10,038 nucleotides of DNA, from the NCBI GenBank assembly GCA_005878515.1, contig VBLZ01000134.1, positions 1 to 10,038 on the forward strand, read 5' to 3'. Position 1 is the first letter of the stretch. Every line of letters starts with the position of its first letter. The DNA is from Methanobacteriota archaeon (GTDB lineage Archaea; Thermoplasmatota; Thermoplasmata; RBG-16-68-12). A program made the position numbers and the translations under genes. The notes below the pieces were generated by a model. It saw only the letters and a program-made list of their open reading frames with translations. It was not told the origin of the DNA and did not search any database. Shown here piece after piece: positions 6,971 through 10,038 of the stretch.

Positions 6971-8425
6971 CTAGTATCGAGGCATCTCGGGTTCGACTTT
7001 CTCCGCCCACTCGTCGATCCCGCCCACGAGGTTCTTCACCTTCCGGAAGCCGATCTCCCGGAGGAAGTTCGTGATCCGCCCGGAGCGGACGCCGGTCTTG
7101 CAATACACGACGATTTCATCCGCGGTGCTCAGCTCGTTCACCCGGCCCGGAACCTGGGCGACGGGCATCAGGACGGCCTTATCGAGTCGCGCGATCTCCC
7201 ACTCCATCGGCTCGCGCACGTCGAGCAGGACCGGCTCCCTCCCCGCGTCAATCTTCTCTTTCAACTCCTCGACTGTGATCTGGAGATCTTCGCCGACCTG
7301 CTCCGATGCGGCACGGAGTCCGCAGAACTCTTCGTAGTCGATGAGCTCCTTAATCGTCGGATTGGTTCCGCAAATCGGACATTCAGGGTTCTTCCGCAAC
7401 TTGAGCTCGCGGAACTTCATGCGGAGCGCGTCGAACACGAGGAGGCGGCCGATGAGCGTGTCGCCCTTCCCGAGGAGGAGCTTGATCGCCTCGATCGCTT
7501 GAATCGATCCGACGATGCCCGGGAGCACGCCGAGCACGCCGCCTTCCGCGCACGAAGGTACGAGGCCGGGCGGCGGAGGCTCTGCGTACAAACACCGGTA
7601 ACAGGGGCCTCGCGCGGCGTCGAAGACGCTCGCCTGACCCTCGAAGCGGAAGATCGATCCGTAGACGTTCGGTTTCTTCAAGAGGACGGTCGCATCGTTC
7701 ACGAGGTACCGGGTCGGGAAGTTGTCCGTCCCGTCGATGACCACGTCATAGTCTTTCAGGATGTCCAGCGCGTTGTCCGACGTGAGGCGGGTCTCGTACG
7801 TCTGCACGTCGACGTTCGGGTTGATCTGCGCGACCCGCTCTTTCGCGACGTCGATCTTCTTCCGCCCGACGTCCTTCGTGCCGTACAACACCTGGCGCTG
7901 AAGGTTCGTCTCGTCGATCACGTCGAAGTCGACGATCCCGAGACGGCCGACGCCGGCGGCGCCGAGGTATTGCGTGAGCGGGACTCCGAGCCCGCCCGCG
8001 CCAACGATCAGAGCGGACGACTGCTTGAGCCTCAACTGCCCCGCCATCCCGACCTCGGGCAGGATTAGATGTCGGGAGTACCGTTTGATTTCGGCCGGCA
8101 TCAGGACATCTTTGCGCTTCGAAGCGAGTCGGTCCATGAGAGAGAACGAACCGCCCGCGATGCTCGGGACAATCGAAATCGTGTCACCGGACTTCAGAGG
8201 CGTCGCATCCTTCTGCAGATAGCGGATGTCTTCTTCGTTCACGTAGACGTTCACGAAATTTCGAAGCCGCCCGTCCTCTGCGTACAGATGACGCCGGAGT
8301 TGGTCGAATTGGCTTACCAAGTCGCCGAGCGCTTGTTCGACGCTGGCCGCCTCGACCTCGACGGCATCGTGATTCGCGGCGTATTGACGGAGGGCTGTCG
8401 GGATGATGACTCGGACCGCTGGCAT
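6971..8425 (-). CDS. CysO/MoaD-type sulfur carrier - MoeB-type E1 - rhodanese triple fusion
   Basis: One 484-residue cytosolic protein with three domains. Residues 1-92 are a beta-grasp ubiquitin-like sulfur carrier. IIPTALR, RNFVNVYVNEEDIRYL and SIVPSIAGG match the CysO/MoaD pattern, ending in Gly91-Gly92. A 15-residue linker follows. Residues 108-369 are an E1 adenylyltransferase of MoeB/ThiF type: nucleotide-binding GAGGLG (142-147), NLQRQ (174-178), DGTDNF (231-236), the conserved Cys292 in VPSCAEGGVLG, and zinc pairs CYRC (275-278) and CPIC (349-352). Residues 382-484 are a rhodanese with active loop CKTGVRS (Cys442). By family knowledge, the E1 adenylates the carrier C-terminus and the rhodanese supplies sulfur to form a thiocarboxylate. 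Here the diglycine is internal, so cleavage would be needed. Internal ATGs (Met97, Met109) could make a separate E1-rhodanese, but no Shine-Dalgarno sequence is evident. The start is supported by a TATA box 28 bases upstream. Cysteine synthesis is the likeliest role, with molybdopterin or tRNA thiolation as alternatives. Confidence 0.93.
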   Translation of the reverse strand: MPAVRVIIPTALRQYAANHDAVEVEAASVEQALGDLVSQFDQLRRHLYAEDGRLRNFVNVYVNEEDIRYLQKDATPLKSGDTISIVPSIAGGSFSLMDRLASKRKDVLMPAEIKRYSRHLILPEVGMAGQLRLKQSSALIVGAGGLGVPLTQYLGAAGVGRLGIVDFDVIDETNLQRQVLYGTKDVGRKKIDVAKERVAQINPNVDVQTYETRLTSDNALDILKDYDVVIDGTDNFPTRYLVNDATVLLKKPNVYGSIFRFEGQASVFDAARGPCYRCLYAEPPPPGLVPSCAEGGVLGVLPGIVGSIQAIEAIKLLLGKGDTLIGRLLVFDALRMKFRELKLRKNPECPICGTNPTIKELIDYEEFCGLRAASEQVGEDLQITVEELKEKIDAGREPVLLDVREPMEWEIARLDKAVLMPVAQVPGRVNELSTADEIVVYCKTGVRSGRITNFLREIGFRKVKNLVGGIDEWAEKVEPEMPRY

Positions 8426-8449
8426 CGTCGCATCGGTTTCATGACGGTG

Positions 8450-8459
8450 TTATACTTAA
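8450..8459 (-). promoter_or_regulatory. TATA box of the sulfur-carrier fusion gene
   Basis: The minus strand reads TTAAGTATAA in a GC-rich setting. The GTATAA core is centred about 28 bases before the start codon at 8425, so the message should be nearly leaderless. It gives the fusion its own promoter within the 161-base gap after mec (8426-8586). The rest of that gap shows nothing else I can name. Confidence 0.65.
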
Positions 8460-8586
8460 GGTTCGCCCCACCGCTATTCATATCTGAGTGAAGGGAAAGT
8501 GCGGCCCCGATCCACGGTGCTATGTTCGACTAGACGCCAACACGACCTCGCATCGATGTGACTCCACGCCGTTCCAACCTGACCGG

Positions 8587-9006
8587 TCAACGGATAACGA
8601 TCGCCTCAGGCCGGAATCGTCGCGTGGTCTCGTCGAACTGCCAAGCCGTGACCTCTTTCGGCTCGCGGTCGACGACGCTTACGATCACGTACGACAACCA
8701 ACCCGCTGCGCGCGATCGATCGTATTCGGAAGGGGCGGCAGGATGATCCGGATGGCTGTGGTAGATCCCGATGAGATCGAGATTTTTCTTCCGCGCGTCA
8801 TCGTCAGCGTGAAGGAGGTCGAGCGGATCGATCATGTACCGCCGCGCTCGGTTCTCCGTCGCGACGTTTCGCGCGCGACGCGATTCCTCGATGCGCCGCG
8901 GTGTACCGGAATGACCGAGGAGAAATCCACAGCACTCCTCGGGGTACGCCTCACGGGCATGGTCGTGAATCGCTTGAAGGACCGACTTGGGGATCTCGAT
9001 CGTCAC
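8587..9006 (-). CDS. mec: JAMM/Mpn+ metalloprotease, Mec-like (CysO-cysteine peptidase type)
   Basis: The 139-residue protein is a minimal JAB1/MPN domain with the full JAMM zinc site: Glu24 in PEECCG, then HSHPDHPAAPSEYD (83-96) giving His83, His85, Ser93 and Asp96. The RYMIDPLDLL segment (56-65) is typical of the small prokaryotic members. In Mycobacterium tuberculosis, Mec hydrolyses the bond between the CysO diglycine and a newly made cysteine. The neighbours here, cysM directly upstream and a CysO-type carrier downstream, support the same role. It could also cut the carrier from the E1 in the downstream fusion; that is my inference. The start is GTG at 9006, overlapping the cysM stop as GTGA, with a strong Shine-Dalgarno sequence just before it. 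Translational coupling to cysM is therefore likely. Confidence 0.92.
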   Translation of the reverse strand: MTIEIPKSVLQAIHDHAREAYPEECCGFLLGHSGTPRRIEESRRARNVATENRARRYMIDPLDLLHADDDARKKNLDLIGIYHSHPDHPAAPSEYDRSRAAGWLSYVIVSVVDREPKEVTAWQFDETTRRFRPEAIVIR

Positions 9007-9932
9007 CGACCCTCCTCCCAGTATCGCTCCGCGACGTAGCTCACGCCCGCATCCGGGAAGACTGTTACGATGACGCCTTCGCGGATTCGCTCGGCGAGCC
9101 GCAGCGCCGCATCGAAGGCGGCTCCGCTCGACGTCCCGACAAGGATCCCTTCCGTCCGTGCGATCCGACGCGTCGCGGCTTGAGCGTCCTCCGTGGCGAC
9201 GGACATCAATTCGTCCGCGAGGTTCGGATCCCAGATCCCCGGGACGAGGGCTGTCTCGAGATGCTTGACGCCCTCAATGCCGTGAAAGGGACCGTCCGGC
9301 TGGACGCCCACGAGCCGCACGTTCCGATTCATCTTCTTAAGGTAGCGTCCCACCCCGACGAACGTGCCGGTGGTTCCGAGGCACGCGACGAAGTGCGTGA
9401 CCGTCCCCGCCGTCTGCTCCCAGATCTCCGGTCCGGTCGACTCGAAGTGGGCCCGCCAGTTCGCCTCGTTGTTGTATTGATCGAGATACTGGTATTTGCG
9501 CGGCTCCGAGGCCGCGAGCGCTTTGGCCGCCCGCTGCGCGCCATCGGTCCCGTCCGGGGCGGGGGTGACGACCAGCTCGGCGCCGTAGGCCTGGAGAATG
9601 CGCCTCCGCTCTGTGCTGAGGTTCGCCGGCACGCAGAGGGTCACCCGGTATCCCTCCGAGGCTCCGAGCATCGCGAGCGCGATCCCGGTGTTCCCGGACG
9701 TCGCGTCCAGGAGGATCCGATCCTTCGTCAGGCCCGACCGTTCGGCCGTTCGCAACATTTCGAGTGCGGCGCGGTCCTTGACGCTGCCGCCGGGATTGCG
9801 GAATTCGGCCTTCGCAAACACCTGTACCCGGGGAGCCACATGGGATGCCAATCGATCGAGTCGGAGGAGCGGAGTGTGGCCAATGAGATCCGCAACGCGC
9901 GGGGCCTTCGGCGGCTTCGCGGCCGAACCCAT
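9003..9932 (-). CDS. cysM: Cysteine synthase, CysM type (PLP-dependent)
   Basis: The 309-residue fold-type II PLP enzyme shows LIGHTPLLRL (16-25), the PLP lysine Lys52 in PGGSVKDR, the substrate loop TSGNTG (78-83), the phosphate-binding GTTGT (186-190) and GTSSG (266-270), which holds the serine that contacts the pyridine nitrogen. The family adds sulfur to an activated serine (O-acetylserine or O-phosphoserine) to make cysteine. In the mycobacterial system CysM uses O-phosphoserine with the CysO thiocarboxylate as sulfur donor. The cluster suggests the same here, but the acceptor cannot be read from sequence by eye. CBS-like activity is unlikely because the length is that of a bare catalytic domain. 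The ATG lies 13 bases after the preceding SufU-like stop, and its end overlaps mec by four bases, so all three probably form an operon. Confidence 0.93.
   Translation of the reverse strand: MGSAAKPPKAPRVADLIGHTPLLRLDRLASHVAPRVQVFAKAEFRNPGGSVKDRAALEMLRTAERSGLTKDRILLDATSGNTGIALAMLGASEGYRVTLCVPANLSTERRRILQAYGAELVVTPAPDGTDGAQRAAKALAASEPRKYQYLDQYNNEANWRAHFESTGPEIWEQTAGTVTHFVACLGTTGTFVGVGRYLKKMNRNVRLVGVQPDGPFHGIEGVKHLETALVPGIWDPNLADELMSVATEDAQAATRRIARTEGILVGTSSGAAFDAALRLAERIREGVIVTVFPDAGVSYVAERYWEEGR
9010..9018 (-). promoter_or_regulatory. Strong Shine-Dalgarno site that fixes the GTG start of mec
   Basis: The minus strand reads GGAGGAGGG inside the last codons of cysM, about four bases before the GTG at 9006. 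This near-ideal anti-16S match fixes the unusual GTG start and the four-base overlap. It contrasts with the leaderless-looking first genes elsewhere in the window. Confidence 0.75.
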
Positions 9933-9945
9933 GGGATCGAGAGCC

Positions 9946-10038
9946 TCAGGTCCCGACGTCCGCCTTCTGGCCGAGGGCGAGCTTGAGCACGTGGAGAGAC
10001 AGGAGGGCGCATTTCAAGCGGACGGCGCTCAGGGGGAT
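9946..10038 (-). CDS. C-terminal fragment of an IscU/SufU-type Fe-S scaffold protein
   Basis: The last 30 codons of a gene entering from the right-hand edge end in TGA. The peptide contains SAVRLKCALLSLHVLKLALGQ, matching the C-terminal helix of IscU/SufU scaffolds, where an (R/K)-x-(K/H)-C-(A/S) motif supplies the last conserved cysteine ligand. Such scaffolds receive sulfur from a cysteine desulfurase and build Fe-S clusters. The SufU subtype is favoured by RLKCALL, but the fragment is too short to settle this. It is 13 bases upstream of cysM on the same strand, so it is probably the proximal gene of the same operon. That would tie Fe-S assembly to cysteine supply. The remaining N-terminal part, with the other two cysteines, lies outside the window. 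Confidence 0.75.
   Translation of the reverse strand: MPLSAVRLKCALLSLHVLKLALGQKADVGT

Noticed and set aside
6959..8068. Plus-strand open frame of 369 codons antisense to the carrier-E1-rhodanese gene
   Set aside because: The opposite strand encodes intact E1 and rhodanese motifs throughout. The plus-strand product is low-complexity and charged, and looks like a codon-bias shadow.
8100..8160. Carrier-E1 fusion being a sequencing or assembly artefact
   Set aside because: The junction is one uninterrupted frame with a normal-looking linker, and neither domain is truncated. A missed stop cannot be fully excluded without reads, so it is listed as a refutation test, not accepted.
8901..9986. Plus-strand open frame of 361 codons antisense to cysM
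   Set aside because: cysM motifs are complete on the minus strand. This frame shows no domain and crosses the end of mec, cysM and the SufU-like gene.
1..10038. CRISPR arrays, insertion sequences, integrase or attachment sites
   Set aside because: Reading both strands I found no regularly spaced direct repeats, transposase or integrase motifs, or duplicated tRNA end. The tRNA-Ser is intact and flanked by ordinary genes.

Overview
The window looks archaeal, and most likely comes from a high-GC member of the Thermoplasmatota. That lineage is an inference from style and is not proven. The main reason is promoter layout: three protein genes have a TATA-like box centred about 28 bases upstream of the start codon, which leaves almost no 5' leader. 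The tRNA gene has the same box-to-start spacing and encodes no CCA. One gene, mec, instead starts inside the stop codon of the gene before it, behind a strong Shine-Dalgarno sequence, as expected for a downstream gene of an operon.

Layout. Bases 1-237 hold the 3' end of an unrecognised plus-strand gene. It converges on a 12-helix MFS transporter (minus, 242-1381). Next is a bifunctional trehalose-6-phosphate synthase/phosphatase (OtsA-OtsB fusion, minus, 1532-3712). A 257-base spacer carries outward-facing promoter elements and leads to tRNA-Ser(GCT) (3970-4052). Ten bases after the tRNA a tandem-GNAT acetyltransferase begins (plus, 4063-5007), followed by a Ras-like small GTPase with an unusual C-terminal extension (plus, about 5167-5982). 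The GTPase converges on three minus-strand genes: a DUF1684 protein, a small helical orphan, and the sulfur cluster that fills the right-hand third.

The sulfur cluster is the notable part. In its direction of transcription it reads: the 3' end of an IscU/SufU-type Fe-S scaffold (10038-9946), a CysM-type cysteine synthase (9932-9003), a JAMM/Mpn+ metalloprotease of Mec type overlapping cysM by four bases (9006-8587), and after 161 bases a single 484-residue protein (8425-6971). That protein joins a CysO/MoaD-type ubiquitin-like sulfur carrier, a MoeB-type E1 adenylyltransferase and a rhodanese. This is the gene set of the protein-thiocarboxylate route to cysteine known from Mycobacterium tuberculosis (CysO, Mec, CysM, with MoeZ as the E1-rhodanese). 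Here the carrier, its activating enzyme and its sulfur donor are one polypeptide.

In this fusion the carrier's diglycine is internal (residues 91-92), so it has no free C-terminus to be adenylated. Either it must be cut after Gly-Gly, with the neighbouring JAMM protease the obvious candidate, or the protein works in an unconventional way. This is the most promising observation in the window.
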